The notes: generated by a model not told the origin, from the letters alone. Shown: positions 53,679-62,770, numbered from the stretch's first letter. The stretch: DNA of 64,000 nucleotides from Pseudomonas peradeniyensis (GCF_014268935.2 NZ_JABWRJ020000004.1:1-64000); one strand, 5' to 3'. A program made the numbers and translations.

Positions 53679-54788
53679 TCAGTAGTGGATAACGGTGCGA
53701 ATCGACTTGCCTTCGTGCATCAGGTCGAACGCCTCGTTGATTTCATCGAGCCCCATGGTGTGGGTGACGAACGGCGCCAGGTCGATCTCGCCTTTCATCG
53801 CGTCTTCCACCATGCCCGGAAGTTGGGTACGCCCCTTGACGCCGCCGAAGGCAGAGCCCTTCCAGGTCCGGCCAGTGACCAACTGGAACGGACGGGTCGA
53901 GATTTCCTTGCCGGCACCGGCCACGCCGATGACGATCGACTGGCCCCAGCCGCGGTGGGCGGCCTCGAGCGCCGAACGCATGACATTGACGTTGCCGATG
54001 CACTCGAAGGTGTGGTCGACACCCCAACCGGTCATCTCGATCAGCACCTCGTGAATGGGCTTCTCGTGGTCCTTGGGGTTGACGCATTCGGTGGCACCGA
54101 AGCGGCGTGCCAGTTCGAACTTGGCCGGGTTGGTGTCGATGGCGATGATGCGGCCCGCCTTGGCTTGGCGTGCGCCCTGGATCGCGGCGAGGCCGATACC
54201 GCCGAGGCCGAATACCGCGACCGAGTCACCGGGTTGCACCTTGGCCGTGTTGTGCACGGCACCGATGCCGGTGGTCACACCGCAACCCAACAGGCAAACG
54301 TGCTCCGGATTGGCGTCCGGGTTGATCTTGGCCAGCGATACCTCGGCGACGACGGTGTATTCACTGAAGGTCGAGCAGCCCATGTAGTGGAACAGCGGCT
54401 GGCCGTTGTACGAGAAGCGGGTGGTGCCGTCCGGCATCAGGCCCTTGCCCTGGGTGGCACGCACAGCCACGCACAGGTTGGTCTTGCCCGATTTGCAGAA
54501 CAGGCATTCGCCACACTCGGCGGTGTACAGCGGAATGACGTGATCGCCAGGTTTTACGCTGGTGACACCTTCGCCAACCTCGACGACGATGCCGGCACCC
54601 TCGTGGCCCAGCACGACCGGGAACAGGCCTTCGGGATCGTCACCCGACAGGGTGAACGCGTCGGTATGGCAAACGCCGGTGTGGGTGACCCTGATCAGCA
54701 CTTCACCCTTGCGTGGCGGTTCGACGTCGATTTCGACGATTTCCAGTGGTTTTCCTGGCCCGAAGGCCACGGCTGCACGTGATTTCAT
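53679..54788 (-). CDS. frmA: S-(hydroxymethyl)glutathione dehydrogenase (class III ADH)
   Basis: A 369-residue zinc alcohol dehydrogenase of class III that oxidises the formaldehyde-glutathione adduct to S-formylglutathione with NAD. Catalytic zinc ligands lie in G-V-C-H-T-D and G-H-E-G-A-G. The structural zinc cysteines are in C-G-E-C-L-F-C-K-S-G-K-T-N-L-C, and the cofactor motif G-L-G-G-I-G is present. It is first of the frmA-VOC unit. Upstream, the remains of a second frmR run directly into its start, and a perfect operator lies 340 bases before it. Confidence 0.95.
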   Translation of the reverse strand: MKSRAAVAFGPGKPLEIVEIDVEPPRKGEVLIRVTHTGVCHTDAFTLSGDDPEGLFPVVLGHEGAGIVVEVGEGVTSVKPGDHVIPLYTAECGECLFCKSGKTNLCVAVRATQGKGLMPDGTTRFSYNGQPLFHYMGCSTFSEYTVVAEVSLAKINPDANPEHVCLLGCGVTTGIGAVHNTAKVQPGDSVAVFGLGGIGLAAIQGARQAKAGRIIAIDTNPAKFELARRFGATECVNPKDHEKPIHEVLIEMTGWGVDHTFECIGNVNVMRSALEAAHRGWGQSIVIGVAGAGKEISTRPFQLVTGRTWKGSAFGGVKGRTQLPGMVEDAMKGEIDLAPFVTHTMGLDEINEAFDLMHEGKSIRTVIHY

Positions 54789-55122
54789 GATGTCACTTCC
54801 TTTCTTGAGTGGGTCTCCGCCACCCGGTTCGCTTGGACTCGGCAGGCGGAGAAACGACCGAACGATGGAGTTGGTTTCGTCAATGGAACGTTGCTGCGAG
54901 TCGTCCTCGCCCCTCTGTCAGGCAACTCCTCCCGAAGATGGCTTTCCAGAACGACCGCCATCAGGCCGTTGATCGCGCCGCGCACTGCTGCCTGTTGTTG
55001 CACAGGCGCGGCATGTGTCGGATCCGCCTCCAGACCTGCCCGCCAATACCTCTGGCGCGGCGAAGAGCCTTCTCCTTCTCTTCAGGGCGCCGAGGAACTG
55101 CTGATCCCCTTCGCCGTTGAGA
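54785..55122 (-). pseudogene. frmR: degenerate frmR next to frmA
   Basis: Three frames together rebuild a FrmR. First P-E-E-K-E-K-A-L-R-R-A-R-G-I-G-G-Q-V. Next L-E-A-D-P-T-H-A-A, then Q-A-A-V-R-G-A-I-N-G-L-M-A-V-V-L-E-S-H. Last D-D-S-Q-Q-R-S-I-D-E-T-N-S-I-V-R-S-F-L-R. At least two frameshifts separate them, the original stop is lost, and the last piece reads in frame into frmA. The position of sensor Cys35 is histidine here. The gene cannot make a working repressor, although the operator upstream of it is perfect. Confidence 0.85.
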
Positions 55123-55127
55123 TGATC

Positions 55128-55149
55128 ATACTATACCCCCCTATAGTAT
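55128..55149. promoter_or_regulatory. FrmR operator, perfect inverted repeat
   Basis: ATACTATA and TATAGTAT form perfect 8-bp arms around six C residues. A-T-rich arms with a central G/C tract are typical of RcnR/FrmR-family operators. It sits at the start of the frmR relic, upstream of frmA, so it probably controls the frmA transcript. Confidence 0.75.
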
Positions 55150-55619
55150 CAAGAGGAAAATAAAATTTTCTCTGCAGTGGCTTTCAGCCTCCTGCTCGAT
55201 ATCCTTGGTCACCGCTTTCTACCAGGCAGCTACGGCGCGAACGCCCGCCAGCAGCCGCCTGCGTTCAGGTAAAGAATGGGATAGTTGCCGGGTAACGCGT
55301 GCCTCCCCTTCACGCAAAGTGGGTGATCCGTACGTCGGGATTATTCAGATCGCACCCGGAGGACTGTCCTTTCCAGCAAAGGCAGAGAGGCACCAGTGTG
55401 GGCGAAGCACCGGGAGTGGAATTACAAAATCGGTCAAGGACTGACCGAATGCACGACGAACCGTCGCACGCCTTGCTGGCAGCTGACTGAGGCCGCCCGA
55501 TCTGATAGGCCCGCAGGCCGCCGCTTCACTTTTCGCGAGGCTCGCCTATATTGATTCACTCAAGCCTGCATCGAGTCCATGACTGCTGCTAACCCAATTG
55601 ACCGTATGGGAAGCATGAG
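55150..55619. other. gene-free region upstream of the small AraC gene
   Basis: 470 bases with no recognised gene or RNA. There is a short inverted repeat near 55430-55446 (CGGTC and GACCG). Short open frames lack family likeness. It may contain promoters for the AraC gene and, leftwards, for the formaldehyde genes. Confidence 0.5.
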
Positions 55620-56024
55620 ATGGCCACCGTCATTAGAGAGCCGGGTGATTTACTGCCCCCGGCAAACGCAGCGAACACCAAGCGATCGCCCGGCAAGGAC
55701 GGTGACAGGCGCCGCATCCAACGCACGCTTGCGTACATCAACGACAATCTGCACTCGGCCATTACCCTGACTGAACTGAGCACTGTCTTTGGTGCCTGCC
55801 GCTGTCGTTTTGCCGCAAGGTTCAAACAACACACCGGCTACACCCCCCACGCCTACATCCTGCACCGCAAGATCATTCGCGCTCAGGAGATGCTCAGGCA
55901 GACCGACAACCCGATCATCGAGGTGGCCCTGGATCTGGGCTTCAACAGTCAGCCCCACTTCACCAGCGCCTTTCGCAACGAAGTGGGAATCACCCCGGCC
56001 CGATGGCGACATGAGAATCGCTGA
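55620..56024 (+). CDS. AraC-type DNA-binding domain protein without ligand domain
   Basis: A 134-residue protein that is almost all AraC DNA-binding domain. The two helix-turn-helix motifs are T-L-T-E-L-S-T-V-F-G-A-C-R-C-R-F and I-I-E-V-A-L-D-L-G-F-N-S-Q-P-H-F-T-S-A-F-R. About 35 residues precede them, with no sensing domain. Stand-alone domains of this type resemble MarA/SoxS and are controlled by their amount. The G-A-C-R-C-R-F stretch departs from the usual S-x-x-x-L-x-R-x-F core. Targets unknown. Confidence 0.82.
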   Translation: MATVIREPGDLLPPANAANTKRSPGKDGDRRRIQRTLAYINDNLHSAITLTELSTVFGACRCRFAARFKQHTGYTPHAYILHRKIIRAQEMLRQTDNPIIEVALDLGFNSQPHFTSAFRNEVGITPARWRHENR

Positions 56025-56127
56025 CGCCCTCAAGGCCATCAGGCCTGAAGGAGACGTCCGCAGATCTGGGCCTGATGCCAGCATCGCCATTCAGGATAGT
56101 AAGCTACCGGCTCCCCGTGATGCCCCC

Positions 56128-58029
56128 TCACATCTCGACCTGGGTCCCCAGCTCGATAACCCGGTTCAGTGGCAGCTTGAAGTAGCGCAGGTTGCTGTTG
56201 GCGTTCTTCAGCAAGAAGGCGAACAAGTGCTCGCGCCACTTTGCCATGCCAATGCGCTTGGTCGGCACCACGGTTTCCCGGCTCAGGAAGTAGGTGGTGC
56301 GCATGGGGCTGAAGTCCAGCTCGGTCGTGCTGCTGTGGCTGAGGGCAAGGGGCACGTCAGGCTCCTCCATGAAGCCGAAGTGCAGGTTGACCCTGAAGAA
56401 GTCCTGGCCGAACGCCTCGACCTCGAAGCGCTTGTCCTCCGTCACCCGCGGTGAATCCTCCGACACCACCGTCAGCAGCACCACCTGCTCGTGCAGCACC
56501 TGGTTGTGCAGCAGATTGTGCAACAGCGCGTGGGGCACCGCATCGGAGCGGGCGGTGAGGAACACTGCCGTGCCCTGCACGCGATGGGGTGGCTGCGCCT
56601 GCACGCTGGCAATGAACAAGGGCAGCGGCAAGGCGGTTTCATCCAGGCGCTCGACGATAATGCTGCGCCCGCGCTTCCAGGTGGTCATCAGCACGAACAG
56701 CGCCAGGCCGGCGATCACCGGGAAGGCGCCGCCCTGCAGGATCTTCGGCGCGTTGGCGGCGAAGTACAGGCCGTCCACCAGCAGGAAGCCCAGCAGCAAG
56801 GGGATCGCCAGCCAGCGCGGGGTCTTCCATAGCAACAGCACCACCGCCGAGGCCAGCAGCGTGGTGATCAGCATGGTGCCGGTCACCGCGACGCCGTAGG
56901 CCGCCGCCAGGGCGCTGGACGACTCGAAGCCGACCACCAGCAGCACCACGCCGACCATCAGCGCCCAGTTGACCATGCCGATATAGATCTGCCCCTGCTC
57001 CTCGCTGGAGGTGTGCTGGATGAACATGCGCGGCACATAGCCCAGCTGGATGGCCTGGCGAGTCAGCGAGAAGGCACCGGAAATCACCGCCTGCGAGGCG
57101 ATGATGGTGGCCAGGGTGGCCAGCGCGACCATCGGCAGCAGCGCCCATTCCGGGGCCAGCAGGTAGAACGGGTTGCGCACCGCCGCCGGGTTGTCGAGGA
57201 TCAACGCGCCCTGGCCGAAGTAATTCAGCACCAGGCCAGGCAGCACCAGGATGAACCACGCGCGGGAAATCGGCTTGCGGCCGAAGTGCCCCATGTCGGC
57301 GTAGAGCGCCTCGGCACCGGTCAAGGCCAGCACCACGGCGCCCAGGATCGCCACGCCGATGCCCGGGTGGGCGACGAAGAAGTGCACCGCCCAGGACGGG
57401 TTCAACGCCTGCAGCACCTCGGGCCGCTGCACGATGCCATGGATGCCAAGCGCCCCCAGCACCACGAACCACAGCACCATCACCGGCCCGAACAGGATGC
57501 CGATGCGCGCGGTGCCGTGCTTCTGGATGATGAACAGCCCGACCAGCACCACCACTGCCAACGGCACGACCCAGTGCTCGATGCCGTCGATCCCCAGCTG
57601 CAGACCCTCCACCGCCGATAGCACGGAGATGGCCGGGGTGATCATGCTGTCACCGTAGAACAGCGCCGCGCCGAACAACCCCAGCAACACCAGCACCTTG
57701 CTCAGCCGCGGGTAAGGACGTGCCGCCCGCCTGGCCAGCGCGGTCAGCGCCATGATCCCGCCCTCGCCCTGGTTGCTGGCGCGCAGGATGAACAGGACGT
57801 ACTTCACCGAGACCACCCAGATCAACGACCAGAACACCAGCGACAGGATGCCCAGCACCCCCTCGATGTTGGCTTGCACCCCGAAATGACCGGAGAACAC
57901 CTCCTTGAGCGTGTACAGGGGGCTGGTGCCGATGTCGCCATAGACGACCCCGACGGCGGCGACCAGCAGGCCAACGCCCTTGCTCTTGTTGGCGTGGGAC
58001 GGGTTTTCAACGATTGCGGATTGGCTCAC
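56128..58029 (-). CDS. kup: Kup potassium transporter
   Basis: Low-affinity K+/H+ symporter of 633 residues. About twelve membrane spans fill the first 450 residues, with the family opening V-V-Y-G-D-I-G-T-S-P-L-Y-T-L and G-D-S-M-I-T-P-A-I-S-V-L. A cytoplasmic C-terminal domain follows. Length and motifs are normal. It stands alone, divergent from the DUF3455 gene across 291 bases in which I see no riboswitch. Confidence 0.95.
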   Translation of the reverse strand: MSQSAIVENPSHANKSKGVGLLVAAVGVVYGDIGTSPLYTLKEVFSGHFGVQANIEGVLGILSLVFWSLIWVVSVKYVLFILRASNQGEGGIMALTALARRAARPYPRLSKVLVLLGLFGAALFYGDSMITPAISVLSAVEGLQLGIDGIEHWVVPLAVVVLVGLFIIQKHGTARIGILFGPVMVLWFVVLGALGIHGIVQRPEVLQALNPSWAVHFFVAHPGIGVAILGAVVLALTGAEALYADMGHFGRKPISRAWFILVLPGLVLNYFGQGALILDNPAAVRNPFYLLAPEWALLPMVALATLATIIASQAVISGAFSLTRQAIQLGYVPRMFIQHTSSEEQGQIYIGMVNWALMVGVVLLVVGFESSSALAAAYGVAVTGTMLITTLLASAVVLLLWKTPRWLAIPLLLGFLLVDGLYFAANAPKILQGGAFPVIAGLALFVLMTTWKRGRSIIVERLDETALPLPLFIASVQAQPPHRVQGTAVFLTARSDAVPHALLHNLLHNQVLHEQVVLLTVVSEDSPRVTEDKRFEVEAFGQDFFRVNLHFGFMEEPDVPLALSHSSTTELDFSPMRTTYFLSRETVVPTKRIGMAKWREHLFAFLLKNANSNLRYFKLPLNRVIELGTQVEM

Positions 58030-58320
58030 AGGTAACGTCTCGTCAGTATTGCGTAAACACTGAATGCGGGCAGGCAGGCGGGGGACAGAAAAAACCGCGC
58101 CAGTATCTTCTCAACCTGCAAAGGCCGGCATAAAGAAAGCGTAAAGAAACGCCATTGCCCGATGAGCGTTCGACATCGGAGGAAGACCGCTGGCCACCTT
58201 GCGCGCCGTCGGCCAGATCTCTCTTTTTACGCCCGGGTGCATCCAGATCCCGTTCTGCTGGGTATTCACCTCAGGGCAACACCTGAGTGCCCTGCCATGC
58301 CCCCACCAGGAGATCACTCG

Positions 58321-58854
58321 ATGAACATCGCACACGTTTCGTTCCTGCCCGCCTGCGGCCTCGCCCTGGCCATGCTGCTGCCGACCGCCCACGCCCAGAC
58401 CGGGATCCCCGATGCCGTCAAGGTGCCGGACGGTCACAAGGTGGCGCTGGAAACCGTCGGTGTCGGCGAAATCACCTACGAATGCCGCGACAAGGCCGAC
58501 GCCCCCGGCCAGACCGAATGGACCTTCGTCGGCCCCAAGGCTGTGCTCAAGGACCGGGCCGGCAAGGCCGTGGGCGACTACTTCGGCCCGCCCGCCACCT
58601 GGCAGGCCAAGGACGGCTCGAAGATCACCGGCACGCAGCTGGCCATCGCCCCGGCGGCCAAGGGTGACCTGCCGTACCAGCTGGTCAAGGCCAACCCCGC
58701 CGAGGGCAAGGGCGCCATGAGCGGGGTCAGCTTCGTCCAGCGCCTGGCCACCCGCGGTGGCGTCGCCCCGCAGACCGCCTGCACGGCGCAGAACAAGGGC
58801 GAGAAGCAGATCGTCAAATACCAGGCCGACTACATCTTCTGGGCCGCCAACTGA
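58321..58854 (+). CDS. DUF3455 secreted protein
   Basis: A 177-residue exported protein. Signal peptide about 1-25 (L-A-L-A-M-L-L-P-T-A-H-A-Q). The DUF3455 family has no established function; members often lie next to ECF sigma genes. Two cysteines (in Y-E-C-R and T-A-C-T) may pair in the periplasm. It is upstream of an ECF sigma / anti-sigma pair on the same strand, with a strong hairpin between them. Confidence 0.85.
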   Translation: MNIAHVSFLPACGLALAMLLPTAHAQTGIPDAVKVPDGHKVALETVGVGEITYECRDKADAPGQTEWTFVGPKAVLKDRAGKAVGDYFGPPATWQAKDGSKITGTQLAIAPAAKGDLPYQLVKANPAEGKGAMSGVSFVQRLATRGGVAPQTACTAQNKGEKQIVKYQADYIFWAAN

Positions 58855-58896
58855 GGGCCTGTGCGCCAGCCCCCTTGAGCTACGCTCATCGACAGT

Positions 58897-58916
58897 CCCC
58901 GGCCGACCGGCCGGGG
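58897..58916 (+). terminator. GC-rich hairpin after the DUF3455 gene
   Basis: CCCCGGCC and GGCCGGGG form an 8-bp perfect stem with a GACC loop. There is no T-run, so it may be an attenuator that lowers read-through into the sigma gene rather than a full terminator. Confidence 0.45.
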
Positions 58917-58927
58917 CTTACGGTAGC

Positions 58928-59485
58928 ATGAGGATCGGCCCGACCTTGAACCTGCCCACCACGCCATTTGACTACGAGCGCTGTCTCCAGGCCTGTGCCA
59001 GGGGCGATCGCGGCGCACTGCAGGCGCTTTACGACCAGGAGGGTGCCCGGCTGCTCGGCGTGGCCTGGCGCATCGCCCGCGACCACGCCACCGCCGAGGA
59101 CATCGTCCATGACGCTTTCATCCGCATCTGGACCCGCGCGGCCAGCTTTGATCCGGCCCGAGGCTCGGCGCGTGGCTGGGTGTACAGCCTGACCCGGCAC
59201 CTGGCCTTGAACTTCGTGCGCGATACCCGCCGAGAAGTGGTGATCGACGATGTCGCCATGGTCGATATCGCGCCCTATCACGACGACATGACCCTGCAGG
59301 CCGATGCGCCGAGGATTCATCGCTGCCTCGACCAGCTCGACACCGCGCCGCGCAAGTGCATCCTGCATGCTTACGTCGACGGCTGCAGCCATGCCGAGAT
59401 CGCCCGCCTGCTCGACACCCCGCTAGGCACGGTCAAGTCGTGGATTAAACGCAGCCTCAAGGCGCTGCGGGAGTGCATGGGATGA
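58928..59485 (+). CDS. ECF sigma factor (SigK-like)
   Basis: A 185-residue extracytoplasmic-function sigma factor. Region 2 (about 30-90) contains D-I-V-H-D-A-F-I-R-I-W and region 4 (about 125-180) contains H-A-E-I-A-R-L-L-D-T-P-L-G-T-V-K-S-W. The gene overlaps the anti-sigma gene by ATGA. ATG at 58928 is used. It is paired with a RskA-type anti-sigma factor; the inducing stress is not visible from the sequence. Confidence 0.88.
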   Translation: MRIGPTLNLPTTPFDYERCLQACARGDRGALQALYDQEGARLLGVAWRIARDHATAEDIVHDAFIRIWTRAASFDPARGSARGWVYSLTRHLALNFVRDTRREVVIDDVAMVDIAPYHDDMTLQADAPRIHRCLDQLDTAPRKCILHAYVDGCSHAEIARLLDTPLGTVKSWIKRSLKALRECMG

Positions 59486-60177
59486 CCAAAGAGCCGGGTA
59501 ACGAAAGCGCCGATGACCTCGAGCAACTGGCCGGGGAGTATGTGCTGGGCACGTTGTCGGCCGAACAGCAGGATGCCGTGCTCAAGCGCCTGGATAGCGA
59601 CCGTGCCTTGCGTGACGCCGTGGACGCCTGGGAGCAGCGGCTGCTGGGCTTGAACGCGCTGGCCACGCCCCTGCCGCCCAGTCCCCGACTGTGGCAACGG
59701 ATCAACCGTAGCCTGGGCGACCGCCCTGCCCGCCCCTCATGGTGGCGACGCCTGGGGCTGTGGCAAGGGTTGGCTGGTGCCGGCCTGGCAACGAGCTTGT
59801 TGCTTGCCCTGGCATTGCTGACGGCACACCCGCCTGTCACTACCTACCTGGTCGTGCTGGTGGCGCCCGCCACCCAGGCACCTGGTTGGGTGGTCCAGGC
59901 CCGTGACGCGGGTCAGGTCCAGCTGATCCCCTTGGTCAAGTCCGAGGTCCCGGGAGACAAGGTCCTGCAGTTCTGGACCAAGGGTGAGCAGTGGCCGGAA
60001 CCGATCTCGCTTGGTCTGATCAAACCTGGGGAGCAGGTCACCGTGCCGCTGCAGCGCCTGCCGGCGGTTGAGCCCAACCAGTTGTTCGAGCTGACCCTGG
60101 AGAATGCGGGTGGCTCTGCCAGCGGGCGACCGACAGGGCCTGTGCAGTTCATTGGGCGGGCGGTCAAGGTGCTCTAA
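59482..60177 (+). CDS. anti-sigma factor with RskA-type C-terminal domain
   Basis: A 231-residue membrane-bound anti-sigma factor. The cytoplasmic N-terminal domain (about 1-80) contains the L-A-G-E-Y-V-L-G-T-L-S segment typical of this group, with no zinc motif. A single span lies at about 98-118 (G-L-A-G-A-G-L-A-T-S-L-L-L-A-L-A-L-L). The periplasmic RskA-like domain follows (about 125-231). It is translated with the sigma gene and keeps that factor inactive until a signal triggers release. Confidence 0.87.
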   Translation: MTKEPGNESADDLEQLAGEYVLGTLSAEQQDAVLKRLDSDRALRDAVDAWEQRLLGLNALATPLPPSPRLWQRINRSLGDRPARPSWWRRLGLWQGLAGAGLATSLLLALALLTAHPPVTTYLVVLVAPATQAPGWVVQARDAGQVQLIPLVKSEVPGDKVLQFWTKGEQWPEPISLGLIKPGEQVTVPLQRLPAVEPNQLFELTLENAGGSASGRPTGPVQFIGRAVKVL

Positions 60178-60203
60178 AGGCCAGACCTTTCACGGTGTTG
60201 AGA

Positions 60204-60234
60204 ATTGCCGGGGCTGCTTTGCGACCCCGGCCAA
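60204..60234. repeat. hairpin after the anti-sigma gene
   Basis: GCCGGGG (60207-60213) and CCCCGGC (60225-60231) pair, with partly pairing ATTG/CCAAT flanks. It may be a REP-like variant or a weak terminator. Confidence 0.45.
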
Positions 60235-60335
60235 TCTTGAGTGCCACCTGCGGGTAGCCTTTTCGCCCGGGCAGACAATACTTCCCTGTACAGGCGCGTG
60301 TGTTGCTGATAACGCGAGCCGCGAGGAGGTGCGAG

Positions 60336-61265
60336 GTGAACAAACTGACAATCGTGGGTGCCGGTATCGTCGGTGAGGCGGCGGCGCAGGTCATCGCCCG
60401 GGACGCGCTCTGCCGGGAACTGGCGCTGATCGACGTCCAGGGTGAACTGGCGCAGGGCAAGGCGCTGGATGTCTGGCAGGCGGCGGTGGAGTCCGGGTCC
60501 GACACCAAGGTGCACGGCGGGTCGGATGCCCAATTGCTGCAGGATTCCGACCTGGTGGTGATCACCGCCGGCGTGCCGCGCAAGCCTGGCCAGTCGCGCC
60601 AAGATGTCCTGGCCATCAACCTGCCGATACTCGACGGCATCATGCGCGATGTAAAACAGCATGCGCCGGCCGCGACAGTACTGGTGGTGTCTAATCCGGT
60701 CGACGTGCTCACCTATCGGGCCTGGAGCCTCAGTGGCCTGGGCCGCGACAAGGTGTTCGGCCAGGCGGGAGTGCTGGATACCGCGCGCATGAAGTGTTTC
60801 ATCGCCGAGCAGACCGGGTTCTCGGCACGGGATATCACGGCGCTGGTCCTGGGCGGGCACGGCGACAGCATGGTGCCGTTGATGCGCTACTGCACGGTCG
60901 GCGCTGTGCCGCTGGCGCATTTGCTGTCCAGTGAGCAGATCGAGCAGATCGTTGAGCGTACCCGTAAAGGTGGCGGCGAGATCCTTGCCCTGAAGAAGGT
61001 CGGCAGCGCCTGCGATGCGCCGGGCGTGGCGATCGCGCAGATGGTGGATGCGATTGCCAACGGGCGCAGCCGCATCCTGCCGGCGGTCGCGATTCTCGAG
61101 GGCGAGTACGGGCGCACGGATATCGCCATGGGTGTTCCCTGCGTACTCTCGGACGCGGGCATCACGCGGGTGATCGAGCTGCCGCTGGATGCGCAGGAAC
61201 AGGCGATGTTCGACCGCTCCGCGGATCAGGTGGCGCGGGATATTGCGGAGATGAAAGCGCTGTAG
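60336..61265 (+). CDS. mdh: malate dehydrogenase (LDH/MDH family)
   Basis: A 309-residue NAD-dependent malate dehydrogenase of the LDH-like branch. Cofactor loop G-A-G-I-V-G near the N terminus. The substrate loop reads V-P-R-K-P-G-Q-S-R, whose first arginine marks malate rather than lactate specificity. The catalytic histidine is in L-G-G-H-G-D-S-M-V-P-L. The start is GTG at 60336 with GGAGG seven bases upstream. It converges with the LitR-like gene with 7 bases between the stops. Confidence 0.88.
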   Translation: MNKLTIVGAGIVGEAAAQVIARDALCRELALIDVQGELAQGKALDVWQAAVESGSDTKVHGGSDAQLLQDSDLVVITAGVPRKPGQSRQDVLAINLPILDGIMRDVKQHAPAATVLVVSNPVDVLTYRAWSLSGLGRDKVFGQAGVLDTARMKCFIAEQTGFSARDITALVLGGHGDSMVPLMRYCTVGAVPLAHLLSSEQIEQIVERTRKGGGEILALKKVGSACDAPGVAIAQMVDAIANGRSRILPAVAILEGEYGRTDIAMGVPCVLSDAGITRVIELPLDAQEQAMFDRSADQVARDIAEMKAL

Positions 61266-61272
61266 GTAGCCG

Positions 61273-62160
61273 TCACAGGTCCAAGGCGCCCCTGATCAAC
61301 GCATCAAGCATGCCGGGCGCCTGAGGATCGCACTCATCCAGCAGACACACCGGAATCCCCTGCAACACCGCCTGCGAAGCGCCCAGCCCCTCCCCCACCA
61401 AGGCCAGCGGGCAAGGGATCTCCATCTGCAGCGAACGCAGCCGTTTCGCCAAGGCCGCGCTTACCGGCCCCTGCACCGCAACCACCAGCACCGCCGGCTG
61501 GATCGCCCCGCACACCAGCGCCAGCTCCTCCAGCGGCTGCCCAGCTCCCAGCACCTCGATGCGTTGCCGCCGATCGCTCAGCAGCAGGCCGGCACACAAC
61601 AACTGCAGCTCGGCCAGGCCCTCGGCGCTGGCCAGCAGCACCCGTGGCGCATCCGCCTGGTTCATGTGCAGGCGCAACAGCAGGCGGGCGCGCAGGAAGG
61701 TGTCCAGGAACAGCCACTGGCTGCGCTCGCCGAAAGCCTCGCCTTCGGCCAGCTCGCGCCACACCGGCATGAACACCTCGTGCATCACCGAGGCCTTGGG
61801 CAACAGCGTGAACAGCTGCCCGTGAATGCCCTCCAGCGCCTGCGCGTCGAACGCCTTGGTCGCCCGGACAACGGCCAGGCGCCAGTCGTGAAAGGCATCG
61901 TCCTGCGCGGGCGGGGCTTCGGGCCGGCCGGCTAGCAACCCGCCTACCTTGCTGATGGGCACGCCGTTGCCGGTCCAGCGCAGGATGTCGCGAATGCGCT
62001 GGACATCCCTGGCCGTGTACAGCCGGTGTCCGCCTTCGGTGCGCTGAGGGCTGATCAGGCCATGGCGGCGCTCCCAGGCGCGCAACGTCACGGGGTTGAT
62101 GCCGGTCAGGCTGACCACGTCGCGCATGGGCAGCAAGTCAAAGGAAGGGGCGTCGGTCAT
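61273..62160 (-). CDS. MerR-family regulator, class II LitR/PplR-like
   Basis: A 295-residue regulator with a MerR DNA-binding domain at about 13-80 (V-T-L-R-A-W-E-R-R-H-G-L and G-G-H-R-L-Y) and a CarH/LitR-shaped C-terminal half. The histidine that ligates adenosylcobalamin in CarH/LitR is missing (A-E-G-L-A-E-L where H is expected), as is the E-H motif of the four-helix part (F-G-E-R-S). This matches class II LitR (PplR) proteins, which do not bind B12 and work with a LOV photoreceptor. A LOV gene is divergent from it, 154 bases away. Confidence 0.85.
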   Translation of the reverse strand: MTDAPSFDLLPMRDVVSLTGINPVTLRAWERRHGLISPQRTEGGHRLYTARDVQRIRDILRWTGNGVPISKVGGLLAGRPEAPPAQDDAFHDWRLAVVRATKAFDAQALEGIHGQLFTLLPKASVMHEVFMPVWRELAEGEAFGERSQWLFLDTFLRARLLLRLHMNQADAPRVLLASAEGLAELQLLCAGLLLSDRRQRIEVLGAGQPLEELALVCGAIQPAVLVVAVQGPVSAALAKRLRSLQMEIPCPLALVGEGLGASQAVLQGIPVCLLDECDPQAPGMLDALIRGALDL

Positions 62161-62313
62161 GGCCAAGGTTCGAATGGGTGAAGGCACATTCTAACTCCAC
62201 GGGTACCTGTTGCGGCGAGCCTGCTTGGGTCATCATGGTCGGCAGACGCGCCCGAGGTTCTCGCACGGAAGCTACGCTGCGCATTCGCACACACGATCCG
62301 ACAGGTGAGCTCC

Positions 62314-62760
62314 ATGATCAACGCGAAACTCCTGCAACTGATGGTCGAACAGTCCAACGATGGCATCGTCGTCGCCGAGCAGGAGGGCAACGACAGCATT
62401 CTCATCTACGTAAACCCTGCGTTCGAACGGCTCACCGGCTACGCCACGGACGACATCCTCTACCAGGACTGCCGCTTTCTCCAGGGCACCGACCATGACC
62501 AGCCGGGCGTCGCCGCCATCGGCCAGGCGATCCGCGCAGGCCAGCCCTGCCGCCAGGTGTTGCGCAACTACCGCAAGGATGGCAGCCCATTCTGGAACGA
62601 GCTGTCGATCACGCCGGTACGCAACGAAGCCGACCAGCTGACCTATTACATCGGTATCCAGCGCGATGTCACGGCCCAGGTAGCCGCCGAGGAGAAAGTG
62701 CGCGAACTGGAAGCGGAGGTCGCGCGCTTGCGCGGGGCGCTGGCGGCGGCCGGACGCTGA
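62314..62760 (+). CDS. short LOV photoreceptor (PpSB2-LOV-like)
   Basis: A 148-residue blue-light sensor that is one LOV domain with short flanking helices and no output domain. The photoactive cysteine C53 is in Q-D-C-R-F-L-Q-G. Flavin contacts fit N-P-A-F-E-R-L-T-G-Y and N-Y-R-K-D-G-S-P-F-W-N-E. The C-terminal coiled-coil helix (E-K-V-R-E-L-E-A-E-V-A-R-L-R) is typical of the dimeric P. putida short LOV proteins. ATG at 62314 has AGGTGAG upstream. It probably controls the neighbouring LitR-like regulator by light. Confidence 0.92.
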   Translation: MINAKLLQLMVEQSNDGIVVAEQEGNDSILIYVNPAFERLTGYATDDILYQDCRFLQGTDHDQPGVAAIGQAIRAGQPCRQVLRNYRKDGSPFWNELSITPVRNEADQLTYYIGIQRDVTAQVAAEEKVRELEAEVARLRGALAAAGR

Positions 62761-62770
62761 CGGCAAAAGC

